Of a stretch of DNA of 29,635 nt, positions 1 to 8,147 are shown piece after piece (within the stretch, counting starts at the first letter, position 1; the number at the start of each line of letters is the position of its first letter). Both the position numbers and the translations under genes were made by a program. The notes beneath the pieces are model-generated. The model was not told the DNA's origin. It ran no database searches and was given only the letters and a program-made list of their open reading frames with translations. This stretch comes from JBFELO01 sp041552055 (GTDB lineage: Bacteria; Acidobacteriota; Thermoanaerobaculia; Thermoanaerobaculales; Sulfomarinibacteraceae), in assembly GCA_041552055.1 (NCBI GenBank), contig JBFELO010000051.1, positions 1 to 29,635 of the forward strand, given 5' to 3'.

Positions 1-30
1 AAGCGCCGTGCGTCAGGCGGTGGGCGGGGA

Positions 31-276
31 CTACTCCAGACCGAGTTCTGCGTAGCTGGACGACCCACCCCGGAAGCCGAAGGAGACCCGTTCGTGATCC
101 ACCACCACCGGTAGCCGGTGCTCCCAGCTCACACGGCGAAGCGACTCCATCTCGTGCGGCTCGCGGCTCAGGTTGACCTCGCGAAAGCGCACGCCGCGGC
201 GGCGGAAATCCTCGACCAGCGCCGCGCAGTGCGGGCACCCGTCCGCGGTGAACACGATCAACGTGTCGAGACCCAC
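31..276 (-). CDS. Small glutaredoxin-family protein
   Basis: This encodes a protein of about 81 residues with one thioredoxin-fold domain. A hydrophobic beta strand (LIVFTADGCPHC) leads into a CPHC active site of glutaredoxin type. A charged helix follows, then VREVNLS-like strand 2 (here FREVNLS) and an LPVVV strand whose proline is the expected cis-Pro. The C-terminus has the GF-containing turn seen in NrdH/YtnI-type mini-glutaredoxins. It would catalyse thiol-disulfide exchange in the cytoplasm; no signal peptide is present. The reading frame stays open into era, but similarity to the family begins only near the GTG at 276, 49 nt after the era stop. I see no clear Shine-Dalgarno sequence there, so the start is uncertain. 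It is the last gene of the phoH-era operon. The family call is firm; the substrate is unknown. Confidence 0.75.
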   Translation of the reverse strand: MGLDTLIVFTADGCPHCAALVEDFRRRGVRFREVNLSREPHEMESLRRVSWEHRLPVVVDHERVSFGFRGGSSSYAELGLE

Positions 277-325
277 TGGTAACCCAATCTGCCACACGCC
301 GCGCGTAGACGGTACGAATAGCCGT

Positions 326-1243
326 TCACGAGTCGCCCTCGCCGAGGTCCGCCATGCCCGGTTCCATCTGCAACAGCACCCGAGTGTCGTCACGCCATCT
401 GCGGTGGACCTTGACCCGGAGATCGAGGTAGATCCGGATGCCGAGAAGCCGCTCGAGTTCCTCGCGGGCCTCGCTGCCGACCGTCTTGATCATGCTGCCG
501 CCCCGGCCGATCACGATCCCCTTCTGGCTGGGGCGTTCCACGTAGATCACGGCGTTTATCCGCAGCAGGGCCTCCGACTCCTCGAACAGATCCACGACCA
601 CCCCAGTCGAGTACGGCAGCTCACTCCGGAGATGGGCGAGGAGCTTTTCCCGAACCAGTTCGGCCACGAAGAAACGCTCTGTCTGGGTCGTCGCGAGATC
701 CTCCGGGTACATCGGAGGACCTTCGGGCAAGGCTCCGATCATCTCGTTCAGGAGAGCCTCCAGGCCCTCTCGCGTGATGGCGGAGATCGGCACCACGGTC
801 GTCTCCGGTCGTCGCCTCCGGTACTCCTCGATCAGCGGCAGCAGAGCATCCTTCGGCCGCACGAGATCGACCTTGGTGAGCACACCGAGGACGCGGCGGG
901 CCACGGGTTCCAGCAGGCCGAAGAGAAAGTCTTCGCCTCCCCCCCACGGCACCGACGAGTCAACCAGGTGGAGCACCACGTCGACCTCCTCGAGCGATGA
1001 CCGAACCTCCTGCATCATCCGCCGATTCATCCGATGGAGCGGTCTGTGGACCCCTGGAAGGTCGAACAGGACGACCTGTCCGCGGCCGTCGTTGAGGATC
1101 CCGACAATCCGATTGCGGGTCGTCTGCGGTTTGTCCGACACGATTGCGATCTTGTCACCGATCAACGCGTTCAGCAGGGTGCTCTTGCCGGCATTCGGTC
1201 GCCCCACCAACGCCACCGTCCCAAATCGCCTCGTGTCCGTCAT
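326..1243 (-). CDS. era: GTPase Era, 16S rRNA-binding ribosome assembly factor
   Basis: Era binds the 3' end of 16S rRNA and helps 30S subunit maturation at the inner face of the membrane. All five G motifs are visible: GRPNAGKST (G1, residues 14-22), QTTRN (G2), DLPGVH (G3), TKVD (G4) and SA in ISAITREG (G5). The C-terminal third is a KH RNA-binding domain with the GRGG loop (KGIVIGRGGSMIKTVG). At 305 residues it has the normal length of the family. The frame is open to a GTG at 1285, but the ATG at 1243 matches where Era proteins start (MTDTRRFGTVALVG), so I chose it. It follows the CNNM gene by 81 nt and precedes the glutaredoxin gene. The co-location with ybeY and phoH fits a shared role in rRNA maturation. 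Confidence 0.97.
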   Translation of the reverse strand: MTDTRRFGTVALVGRPNAGKSTLLNALIGDKIAIVSDKPQTTRNRIVGILNDGRGQVVLFDLPGVHRPLHRMNRRMMQEVRSSLEEVDVVLHLVDSSVPWGGGEDFLFGLLEPVARRVLGVLTKVDLVRPKDALLPLIEEYRRRRPETTVVPISAITREGLEALLNEMIGALPEGPPMYPEDLATTQTERFFVAELVREKLLAHLRSELPYSTGVVVDLFEESEALLRINAVIYVERPSQKGIVIGRGGSMIKTVGSEAREELERLLGIRIYLDLRVKVHRRWRDDTRVLLQMEPGMADLGEGDS

Positions 1244-1324
1244 GTCTCCGTCCCGTTCGACCGGCCCCTGGCCCGCACCTCTCACCGAGTATCTACCACG
1301 GGCCGCGGTCCCCGGGGACGTCCA

Positions 1325-2599
1325 TCAGCCCGGCTCGTCATCTTCTCCGGCTGCCGGCTCGAGGCGACGTACGGTCACGCTGACGATTCGACGCTCCCGC
1401 ATCTCGTCGACGGTGTAGGACAGACCGGCGGCAGTATCTTCGACAACGGTGCCGGTCTCGGTGACCGTGCCGTGGCGCGCGAAAACCAGTCCGCCGATCG
1501 TCTCGACTTCGTCCTCTGCGATCTCGATGCCATACAGATCGTCCAGCACTTCGAGCGGAGCCCGACCCTGCAGCCGGTAGACACCCGGCTCCAGTTCCAT
1601 CGATTCGGGAGGCTGTGCGGGCTCGTGCTCGTCCTGTATCTCCCCCACGATCTCCTCGAGGACGTCCTCCAGAGTCACGAGACCCGAGGTTCCGCCGTAC
1701 TCGTCCACGACGATGGCCATCTGTTGGTGTCGCTGCTGAAAATCCCTCAACAACTCACCGAGCGGTTTGCTCTCCGGAATCACCAGACACTCGTGCATCA
1801 GCTCGGACAGCGGCGGCTGCGTCTCGCCGAGAGCGTACTTGACGAGGTTCTTCACGTGTACCACGCCGATCACCCGGTCGATAGTCTCCTGGTACACCGG
1901 GATCCGGCTCTTGTGGCTCGCGGAGATCGTATCCAACACTTCTGTCAGCGAGGACTCCTCCGGCACTGCGACCATCTCGGTTCGAGGTGTCATCACCTCG
2001 CGCACCACGGTGTCAAAGAAATCCACCAACGACTCGACGAACTCCCCCTCGTCGCTCTCGAAGATCCCTGCCGCCTGACCGGTCTCCAGATAGGCGCGTA
2101 TCTCACGGTCGCTCGCCTCTTCCTCCTCCGCCTCGGGCTGCGGCATCGTCGGGTGCGAACCGAAACGGGCAAGCAGTCGCACCGGGAACGCCACGAACGG
2201 ACGCAACAAACGCAGGAGCCGCGCAGTCGCGTCCTCCCCGAGCGGGCCGAGGGCCACTCTCGACAACACGACCAGTACGATCGGGACGACCACACACAAG
2301 GCCACGGCCGTCGGCCGATCGAGCGCGGGGGTCGCGAGCAACGCCAACCACAGCACACCGATGGTGGTTATCTGGAACCAGCGCAGCACGTCGAGCAGCC
2401 GGGACAGGTGGAACTGGTCGTCACCCTCCAACGGCAACGGCCGCATCTTGCCCTCGATCATGCCCTGGAAACGGACGTTGCCTATCTCGGCCAGGCTTCT
2501 CAGCGACACCTCGGCCACCACGAAGAGCACCGCAGGCACCAACGCGAACAGGGCCGGCGTCACCGGATGTCCAAGCCACCCAGATACCTCTGAGTTCAC
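1325..2599 (-). CDS. CNNM/CorC-HlyC family membrane protein with two CBS domains
   Basis: This is a 424-residue protein. A hydrophobic N-terminal region (about residues 14-34, 70-90 and 98-116) corresponds to a DUF21/CNNM transmembrane domain. A paired CBS module follows (about 200-325, starting at REVMTPRTEMV and ending at YGGTSGLVTLEDVLEEIVGEI). The last ~80 residues are a CorC_HlyC domain (YRLQGRAPLEVLDDLYGIEI...). Members of this family are linked to Mg/Co efflux or Mg homeostasis; the exact transport role here is inferred. The start is GTG at 2599, overlapping the ybeY stop as GTGA. A strong ggaggag lies 8 nt upstream, consistent with translational coupling. In proteobacteria the CorC/YbeX gene also sits next to ybeY. 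The membrane domain looks short and divergent compared with full CNNM proteins. Confidence 0.9.
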   Translation of the reverse strand: MNSEVSGWLGHPVTPALFALVPAVLFVVAEVSLRSLAEIGNVRFQGMIEGKMRPLPLEGDDQFHLSRLLDVLRWFQITTIGVLWLALLATPALDRPTAVALCVVVPIVLVVLSRVALGPLGEDATARLLRLLRPFVAFPVRLLARFGSHPTMPQPEAEEEEASDREIRAYLETGQAAGIFESDEGEFVESLVDFFDTVVREVMTPRTEMVAVPEESSLTEVLDTISASHKSRIPVYQETIDRVIGVVHVKNLVKYALGETQPPLSELMHECLVIPESKPLGELLRDFQQRHQQMAIVVDEYGGTSGLVTLEDVLEEIVGEIQDEHEPAQPPESMELEPGVYRLQGRAPLEVLDDLYGIEIAEDEVETIGGLVFARHGTVTETGTVVEDTAAGLSYTVDEMRERRIVSVTVRRLEPAAGEDDEPG

Positions 2600-3021
2600 G
2601 ACAGCAACTCCTCCAGAAGCGTCAGCTCAAGCTCGTCCATCTCGCCTTGGTCCCTCTCATGATCGTACCCGAGAAGGTGGATCGTGCCGTGCAGCACCAG
2701 CTCCTCCAACTCCCGGATTTCGCTGTGACCGAGTTCATCGGCCTGACGGCGCGCGGCGTCGAGCGACACTGCGATCTGGCCTAGAAGAACCCTGCCGGTC
2801 GGCAACCGATCTCCGTCCGGGAACGACAGCACGTCAGTGCTCCGGTCTCGGTCCCGCCAGCCGCGGTTGAGTCTCCGCATCTGATCGTCACCGGTAATCA
2901 GCACGTGCACGTCCGATTCAGAAACCTCCAAGCGATGCAGCGCCTCCGACACAACGCGGCGCAGCGTCTCAGCTGCCGGCTGCGATGGTCTTCGTTCCCA
3001 CCTGAATTGGACCCGTATCAC
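2596..3021 (-). CDS. ybeY: YbeY endoribonuclease / rRNA maturation factor
   Basis: YbeY is a zinc-dependent single-strand endoribonuclease used in 16S rRNA 3'-end maturation and ribosome quality control. The family signature is intact: HGTIHLLGYDHE, three histidines in the H-x3-H-x5-H metal site, preceded by the STDVLSFP strand that marks the family. The protein is about 141 residues. The frame is also open to a TTG at 3042, but the GTG at 3021 has ggagg 10 nt upstream and begins the conserved core (MIRVQFRW), so I prefer it. Its start lies inside the end of the upstream PgpH-like gene, a 53-nt overlap. Its stop overlaps the next gene, so all three are probably translationally coupled. Confidence 0.95.
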   Translation of the reverse strand: MIRVQFRWERRPSQPAAETLRRVVSEALHRLEVSESDVHVLITGDDQMRRLNRGWRDRDRSTDVLSFPDGDRLPTGRVLLGQIAVSLDAARRQADELGHSEIRELEELVLHGTIHLLGYDHERDQGEMDELELTLLEELLS

Positions 3022-5278
3022 GCGCCCCCCGCCTCCGGTCAAAGTCGAATCCCGGATAGTCGATCCGGTGGTGGTACATGTTGGTCAGCACCCACAGGAA
3101 CGCCGACGCCACCTTGTCGAGCTCCGAGAAGGTGAGCTCGGAGTCATCCAGCTGACCGTCCTCCAGCGCATCGGTGAAGATCCTGTCGATCATCGACTGG
3201 ATCTTCCCCGACGACGGGGTCTCCAGGGTGCGCGCAGCCGCCTCGACCGCGTCCGCGAGCAGCAGGATACCCAGCTCCTTCGTGGGCGGCTTCGGCCCGG
3301 GGTAGCGAAAGTCGCTCTCCACCACCTGCCGTGATTCCGGACCGCTCAGCTCCGTCGCCTTGTTGAAGAAGAACCGGATCAACTTCGTGCCGTGATGGGT
3401 CGCGATGGCCTGCCGGATCGGCAACGGCAGCCTCTCACTGCTGGCCATCTCGAGGCCTTGTTTGACGTGGCTCTGGATCACCAGCACCGACATCGACGGC
3501 GACAGGGTGTCGTGAGGATTGGTGCCACGCTGGTTCTCCACGAAGTACTCGGGTTTCATCAGCTTGCCGACATCGTGATAGTAGGCACAGACCCTCAGAC
3601 GCAGGGAGTTCGCCCCGACCGCATCCGCCCCTGCCTCGGCGAGGTTGCTGACCGCCAGCGAGTGCTGGTAGGTGCCCGGCGCCTGGAGCGAGAGCTTTCT
3701 GAGCAATGGTTGGTTCTGGTTGCTCAACTCGAGCAACCGGATATCGGTCGTGACGCCGAACAGGGACTCCAGAATCGGCAGCAGGAAGGAGGCGATGCCC
3801 AGCGCCACCGGTCCACCGAGCACCGAAGCGACGGCTGCGACAGCGACGATCTCGGGCAGCTCCGGCAGCCCTCGAAACAGTTCGAGGATCGCGAAGACCA
3901 CCAGGTTGGCCACGGCGACGGCGAGGCCCGCACGACTGAACACCGCCCGGTCGCTCAGGCGCTGCAACGCCAGCGCGCCCACCAGCCCGGCGGTGAGGGC
4001 GAACACCACCGTCCCGTAGTCACCGCCCTGGAGAATTCCCGCCGTGAGCGCCGTCCACAGCGCGAACAAGATCGCCGGCTGTGCCCCCATGAGCACGAAT
4101 ACCGTTACCGGACCGGCCGCGTATGGAAGCCCCCACAGGTAGCTGTCCATTGACGAGGCCACGGGTCCGAAGCTCGTACCCGCGATGGCGGTGGCCAGAA
4201 ATACCCCGAGCCGGTTGAGGACGACGAACAGGAGCATCAGCATGAAGGCCATCGACAACTGTCTGCGCGTCGCCTGCTGACTGTCGAGCTTGTCCAGGAT
4301 CCGCCACCAACCGAACACCAACAGGGCGACCAGCAGCCCGATTCCCAGGGTCGTGGAGTAGCGAGTCAACTCGCGCCGCTGCAGATTCAGCAGGTGGAGC
4401 GTGCGAGCCCCCGTGAACGTCACGGTATCGCCCCGGCGGACCAACACCTGGCCGCGGCGAAATACCTGGGATCGTGGTGCGACCTCTTCGGCGGCCCGCC
4501 GGACGCGCTCCGAAGTCTCGGCACGGTTGAAAACCAGGTTGGCGGCCAGATTCGACTCGAGGAAAGTGAGGGTGGGGGTGACCCACCGCCGTGCAACGGC
4601 CGGTTTCTCGAGCAGCCGTGTCCGCAGAGCGTTCTCGAGCCCGCTCCGGAGGTCGATCGCCCCGGACACGTCGGCAAGGTCTACGGACCGTTCGGATCCC
4701 GAGGCCAGATTGCGCATCCGTAACCCTCGTGCGCCGCGGCTGACCAGCGCGCGTTGATCGTCGACGATCCTGAGGGAATACACCTGTTGGACAACGTCCA
4801 GCAGTGATTTCTCCAACCTCTCGGAGCACTTTGCCGACTCGAGGACACGGAGCATCGGACCTTCGATCCGCAGGCCCGAAACCCCGGCGAGGTCGTCCGA
4901 CGCCGTGCCGTCACGGCACGCGGCGAACAACACCGCGATGGACTCGGAGAGATCCACCTCGAGCCGCGGCTCGAGGTCGTACACCGGAAGCACGGCGTCC
5001 CGCGCCTCCTCGCGGACTGCCTCGGTGGCCGCCTCGTCCGGCAGCGTCACATCGCGCGGTACGATCACGTCGAAGGTGGCCACGTCACCGGGCGCCCAAT
5101 CCGGCAGGTAGCCGCCGACTCGCGGCAAGAGCAACCAGGTGCAGCCCACGATGGCGACGGCGGCCCACAGCCGCGGCAGGTCCAGCAACCGGTCGAACAG
5201 CCCGGATCGCTCGGCCAACCCGCGTTGGATCCGGGTCAGCGGTGTTCTCGCCGAATGGGGTTGTGGGTCCTTTTTCAC
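2969..5278 (-). CDS. pgpH: PgpH-type 7TM receptor with HD phosphohydrolase domain (predicted c-di-AMP phosphodiesterase)
   Basis: This 769-residue integral membrane protein has the PgpH architecture. A first TM segment (about 37-52) precedes a large extracytoplasmic 7TMR-HDED-type domain (about 60-305). A cluster of about seven TM helices (about 308-505) and a cytoplasmic HD domain (about 530-690) follow. HD metal ligands are visible: H539 (GTYQHS), H568-D569 (YYHDVGK), HH628-629 (ATHHGT) and D676 (LLLADAVEAA). In Firmicutes, PgpH hydrolyses cyclic di-AMP to pApA; the same reaction is inferred here. The start is GTG at 5278, overlapping the phoH stop as GTGA. The order phoH-pgpH-ybeY is the same as in many Firmicutes, minus dgkA and cdd. 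No diadenylate cyclase is in this window, so the signalling partner is unseen. Confidence 0.92.
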   Translation of the reverse strand: MKKDPQPHSARTPLTRIQRGLAERSGLFDRLLDLPRLWAAVAIVGCTWLLLPRVGGYLPDWAPGDVATFDVIVPRDVTLPDEAATEAVREEARDAVLPVYDLEPRLEVDLSESIAVLFAACRDGTASDDLAGVSGLRIEGPMLRVLESAKCSERLEKSLLDVVQQVYSLRIVDDQRALVSRGARGLRMRNLASGSERSVDLADVSGAIDLRSGLENALRTRLLEKPAVARRWVTPTLTFLESNLAANLVFNRAETSERVRRAAEEVAPRSQVFRRGQVLVRRGDTVTFTGARTLHLLNLQRRELTRYSTTLGIGLLVALLVFGWWRILDKLDSQQATRRQLSMAFMLMLLFVVLNRLGVFLATAIAGTSFGPVASSMDSYLWGLPYAAGPVTVFVLMGAQPAILFALWTALTAGILQGGDYGTVVFALTAGLVGALALQRLSDRAVFSRAGLAVAVANLVVFAILELFRGLPELPEIVAVAAVASVLGGPVALGIASFLLPILESLFGVTTDIRLLELSNQNQPLLRKLSLQAPGTYQHSLAVSNLAEAGADAVGANSLRLRVCAYYHDVGKLMKPEYFVENQRGTNPHDTLSPSMSVLVIQSHVKQGLEMASSERLPLPIRQAIATHHGTKLIRFFFNKATELSGPESRQVVESDFRYPGPKPPTKELGILLLADAVEAAARTLETPSSGKIQSMIDRIFTDALEDGQLDDSELTFSELDKVASAFLWVLTNMYHHRIDYPGFDFDRRRGARDTGPIQVGTKTIAAGS

Positions 5279-6261
5279 GGCTCTCGCTCTCGATCAGCCG
5301 CTCGCCGGGCTTCCCACCGCGCGTACCGATCCACCACCTCCTGCACCAATCGGTGCCGCACGACGTCACGGTGGGTGAAGGAAATGAATGCGAACCCTTC
5401 GCTCCCATCGAGGATCTCGAGGGCTTCCACGAGACCCGAGTTCTGGCCACCCGGCAGGTCGATCTGCGTGATATCGCCCGTGATCACGGTCTTGGAATGA
5501 AACCCCATCCGGGTGAGGAACATCTTCATCTGCTCGTGGGTCGTGTTCTGGGCCTCGTCCAGAATGATAAACGCGTCGTTGAGAGTTCGCCCTCTCATGA
5601 ATGCGAGAGGCGCGATCTCGATGACCTGGCGATCGATCAGCTTGGCCACCTTCTCGTAACCAAGGATGTCGTACAGCGCATCGTACACCGGCCGCAGGTA
5701 TGGGTTGATCTTCTCCTCGAGGTCGCCGGGCAGGAATCCGAGACGCTCCCCGGCTTCCACCGCCGGCCGCGCCAGCACGATACGGCGGACCTGCTTGTCC
5801 AGCAGGAACGCCGCCGCCATCGCCACCGCGAGGTAGGTCTTCCCGGTGCCCGCGGGGCCCGTGGCAAACACGTAGTCGTGACGATACACAGACTGGATGA
5901 ACAGCCGTTGGTTGAGGTTTCGCGGCACCACGAATCGTTTCAGGGTTACCGGGATGCTCGAGTCGAGGAAGAACTCGACGAGGTCGATGTCGAGATCCTC
6001 CTCGAGTACCCGCACCCCGGTGCGATACTCGTCCTTACCCACCTCTCCACCGGACGACACAAGCCGATCGAACGACTCGAGAAGACGTGCAACGATCCGT
6101 TCCGACTCCTCATCTCCGGACACCGAGAGCTCGGCGCCACGGGCGTTGACCCTGACGCCGAGGCGTTCCTCGAGGTACCTCAGGTTTTCGTCCCGGGTCC
6201 CGAAGAGTTGCTCTACGTTCGACTCGGACAGGGTCAACCGCACCATTCGATCGCGCTCCAT
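5275..6261 (-). CDS. phoH: PhoH family ATPase
   Basis: This 328-residue cytoplasmic protein has an N-terminal KH-like segment (about 1-60, LSVSGDEESERIVARLL) and a PhoH P-loop ATPase domain. Walker A is GPAGTGKT (residues 135-142), followed by VLARPAVEAGERLGFLPGD, which is diagnostic of PhoH, and Walker B is FIILDEAQN. The sensor region VITGDITQIDLP is also present. PhoH proteins are RNA-associated ATPases or predicted helicases, and association with YbeY suggests a role in RNA metabolism. The ATG at 6261 is the annotated start. A second ATG at 6246 has a GGAG 9 nt before it and could be the true start, shortening the protein by 5 residues. This is the first conventional gene of the operon; a candidate promoter is at 6412-6420. 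Confidence 0.95.
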   Translation of the reverse strand: MERDRMVRLTLSESNVEQLFGTRDENLRYLEERLGVRVNARGAELSVSGDEESERIVARLLESFDRLVSSGGEVGKDEYRTGVRVLEEDLDIDLVEFFLDSSIPVTLKRFVVPRNLNQRLFIQSVYRHDYVFATGPAGTGKTYLAVAMAAAFLLDKQVRRIVLARPAVEAGERLGFLPGDLEEKINPYLRPVYDALYDILGYEKVAKLIDRQVIEIAPLAFMRGRTLNDAFIILDEAQNTTHEQMKMFLTRMGFHSKTVITGDITQIDLPGGQNSGLVEALEILDGSEGFAFISFTHRDVVRHRLVQEVVDRYARWEARRAADREREP

Positions 6262-6321
6262 GGGGAAGGAGATACGTCACACCACGTACCGATGTCGGTA
6301 CGACGAGGATGGGGCTCTTTC

Positions 6322-6405
6322 TTATCCACAGACTGTGATGGTCCCGCAGTGCACGAGGACAGCGCACATACGACGAAGACGATGCGCCTCGTCAGGCATT
6401 TCCAC
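6322..6405 (-). CDS. Possible leaderless 27-codon leader ORF upstream of phoH
   Basis: A GTG at 6405 lies exactly 6 nt after a near-consensus extended -10 element (TGGTACAAT). It opens a 27-codon frame containing three cysteines that ends 61 nt before phoH. The spacing is what a leaderless transcript would need. The peptide resembles no family I know. It may be only the 5' untranslated leader of the phoH operon read in an open frame, so confidence is low. Confidence 0.2.
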   Translation of the reverse strand: MEMPDEAHRLRRMCAVLVHCGTITVCG

Positions 6406-6411
6406 GCGGAC

Positions 6412-6420
6412 ATTGTACCA
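6412..6420 (-). promoter_or_regulatory. Candidate extended -10 promoter of the phoH operon
   Basis: On the minus strand the sequence reads TGGTACAAT, matching TGnTAnnnT of an extended -10 promoter. No good -35 hexamer is seen 16-18 nt upstream, which extended -10 promoters can tolerate. It is the best promoter candidate between the adenosyltransferase stop (6489) and phoH (6261). Confidence 0.45.
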
Positions 6421-6488
6421 GGCGAATGTCATCAACCCGTACCGACGACCATCTATCATCGAGTTCATCCAAACGGGTCCCGACCCCG

Positions 6489-7037
6489 TCACGCCGGCCC
6501 GGAGCCGCCGGTCCAGCGTGTTTCCCCCACGCCCATCTGCACGTTGAGCCAACGCGCCAGGACGAACAGGCCGTCGGACAGACGATTGAGATACGCCAGC
6601 ATGCCGGTCGGGAGAGTCGGATCGGCGAGAGCATGAACCCTTCGCTCGGCTCGCCGACACACGGTGCGGGCCACGTGGGCGAGCACGGCTCCTCGAGATC
6701 CCCCCGGAAGGATGAAGGCGTCGAGCGGCTCCAGATCCGCGTCCATGGTGTCGATCCACCGTTCGACCGGTTCCGTCCTCCACACCTCCTCGTTCCGAGA
6801 GAGGCGCCCTTCGGGATCCGCCAGGATCGACCCGATGGCAAACAACGTCGCCTGTATCTCCGCCAGCTCTCGCGCCGTCCCCTCGGGCAGTGGTTCGCAG
6901 AGCAGAAGGCCAAGCGTCGAGTTCAACTCGTCGAGTGTGCCGTACGCCTCGACGCGTGGATCGTCCTTGGCGACCCTGCCCCCACTCAGCAGCGAAGTCT
7001 CTCCCCGGTCCCCGGTCCTGGTGTAGATCTTGGCCAT
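6489..7037 (-). CDS. pduO: PduO-type ATP:cob(I)alamin adenosyltransferase
   Basis: The enzyme transfers the adenosyl group of ATP to cob(I)alamin to make adenosylcobalamin. At 182 residues it has family length. The diagnostic N-terminal stretch is complete: TRTGDRGETSLLSGG, KDDPRVEAYGTLDELNS and LG (about residues 6-43). The ILPGG motif near residue 109 and the ATP/cobalamin-binding helix ARTVCRRAERRV follow, then the LNRLSDGLFVLARWLN core and a short tail. The ATG at 7037 gives exactly the family N-terminus (MAKIYTRTGD). No Shine-Dalgarno sequence is present; instead a TATCAT hexamer ends 6 nt before the ATG, suggesting a leaderless mRNA. It appears to be a single-gene unit, with no other cobalamin gene nearby. 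Its product would serve B12-dependent enzymes such as methylmalonyl-CoA mutase elsewhere in the genome (inference). Confidence 0.95.
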   Translation of the reverse strand: MAKIYTRTGDRGETSLLSGGRVAKDDPRVEAYGTLDELNSTLGLLLCEPLPEGTARELAEIQATLFAIGSILADPEGRLSRNEEVWRTEPVERWIDTMDADLEPLDAFILPGGSRGAVLAHVARTVCRRAERRVHALADPTLPTGMLAYLNRLSDGLFVLARWLNVQMGVGETRWTGGSGPA

Positions 7038-7043
7038 CGGGGC

Positions 7044-7049
7044 ATGATA
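7044..7049 (-). promoter_or_regulatory. Candidate -10 element directly upstream of the adenosyltransferase start
   Basis: TATCAT on the minus strand is separated from the ATG at 7037 by gccccg (6 nt). This spacing would put the transcription start at or next to the ATG. No convincing -35 was found. Confidence 0.4.
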
Positions 7050-7092
7050 TCAGGCGCCGCGCCCCATCGGTTGACTCGACTATTGACAAGTG

Positions 7093-7169
7093 CCCGTCTC
7101 CGTCTCCGTATTCGTCTCCGTGCCCGAAAAGAACGATGATTCCTCACCGGACGGTCGGATACGGAGACG
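7093..7169. repeat. CCGT-rich module forming an inverted repeat
   Basis: The left part is a run of cccgtctccgt-like units (7093-7125). An exact 11-bp inverted copy pairs 7101-7111 (cgtctccgtat) with 7159-7169 (atacggagacg). It lies in the 171-bp gap between the double-PDZ gene and the adenosyltransferase gene, both on the minus strand. The same CCGT-rich style recurs near 10970, 14338, 21195 and 29380. It could act as a terminator-like hairpin but has no T tract. Confidence 0.6.
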
Positions 7170-7208
7170 GGGTAATCTCCACGAAACACGACATCGTCAG
7201 CGTGTGAG

Positions 7209-8147
7209 CTACTCATCCCCCTTATCGCGCCATCGGTACTCGTACCCGTGGCCCGACTGCCCGTGCATGAGGTCGACCTGACGATCGGGTACAGTTGTTT
7301 CGATCGTCTCTCGTCGCCCCTGCCGCATGATCTCGATCGTGAAACTTTCCTCGGGCTCGTAACTGCGCAGGATGCGCATCGCGTGGGTCGGGCTTTTCAC
7401 CGCCCGATCGTCGATGCTGACGATCACGTCTCCGCCCTTCAAGCCCAGTCCCTCGCCTTCGGATGCGCGGACGACCAACACGCCTTCGTCGGTGCCGAAG
7501 TAGTCGGCCAGATCCGGGTTGAGCGCCACCAGCTCCATGTCCATCCAGCCGTGCGGGAAGAACCACATCGTTCTGTCGTCCCCGGGCATCACCATGACTT
7601 TCTTTTGGACGTTCGGTCCCGATCCTCCCGGGACCATCATGATCTTGACATCGACCTCGACCGGGCGGACGATCACGCTCGCAGTACCCGGCTCACCGTC
7701 TCGCAGGTAATCGACGATCGCCGTGTCACCCTCCTCCAACTCCTTGACGGCGTCCACCAGAAGAGCGGACGGCTGCTCCAAACCATCGGTCAGGGAACGG
7801 CCATCAATCGCTGTTATCACGTCTCCCGTCCTAAGCCCCGCCTCATCGGCCGGTCCGGACGGGGTCACCGCGACGATCCTGGCGCCTTCCGAGTCGGACT
7901 CCACGACGATGCCGAGACGTGGCCTGTGTGGATCGGCCAAGATTTCCTCGTCATGGGTAATGTTGAAAGTGTACGTCCCACCCTCTCCCTCGTGGTACAC
8001 CCGGATCTTCTCCACGGCTTCCTGCAACGCCTCATGAGCCGCCTGCAGCTCCTCATCACTGGGTCGCCCCTCGTCCAACAGTTCGGCCGCCCCCACCAGC
8101 CCGGCCGTCATGAGCGCACAGAACACGAAGACCAACGGTCGTTTCAT
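7209..8147 (-). CDS. Exported protein with two PDZ domains
   Basis: The protein has 312 residues. A Sec signal peptide (MKRPLVFVFC..., about 1-21) is followed by a helical segment (about 29-53) and two PDZ domains. PDZ1 is at about 76-162 (RLGIVVESDSEGARIVAV...GLRTGDVITAIDG). PDZ2 is at about 203-285 (GVLVVRASEGEGLGLKGGDVIVSIDD). There is no trypsin-like or other protease domain, so it is not a DegP/HtrA enzyme. Short repeats of MMVPGG and MVMPGDD lie between the domains. The ATG at 8147 is chosen because aaaggag sits 6 nt upstream; it overlaps the anti-sigma stop as ATGA. Being co-transcribed with an ECF sigma factor and its anti-sigma factor suggests a periplasmic sensing or effector role in that response (inference). 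Confidence 0.85.
   Translation of the reverse strand: MKRPLVFVFCALMTAGLVGAAELLDEGRPSDEELQAAHEALQEAVEKIRVYHEGEGGTYTFNITHDEEILADPHRPRLGIVVESDSEGARIVAVTPSGPADEAGLRTGDVITAIDGRSLTDGLEQPSALLVDAVKELEEGDTAIVDYLRDGEPGTASVIVRPVEVDVKIMMVPGGSGPNVQKKVMVMPGDDRTMWFFPHGWMDMELVALNPDLADYFGTDEGVLVVRASEGEGLGLKGGDVIVSIDDRAVKSPTHAMRILRSYEPEESFTIEIMRQGRRETIETTVPDRQVDLMHGQSGHGYEYRWRDKGDE

Noticed and set aside
1034..2593. Plus-strand open frame (519 codons) opposite the CNNM gene
   Set aside because: It is antisense to a gene with CBS domains and a strong ribosome-binding site; it is His/Arg/Gln-rich and motif-free.
4804..6636. Long plus-strand open frame (610 codons) opposite pgpH/phoH
   Set aside because: It is antisense to two clear genes, has Arg/Pro/His-rich composition typical of GC-rich shadow frames, and has no recognisable motif.
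7209..8147. DegP/HtrA-type serine protease
   Set aside because: There are two PDZ domains but no trypsin-like domain and no GNSGG-type active-site motif.
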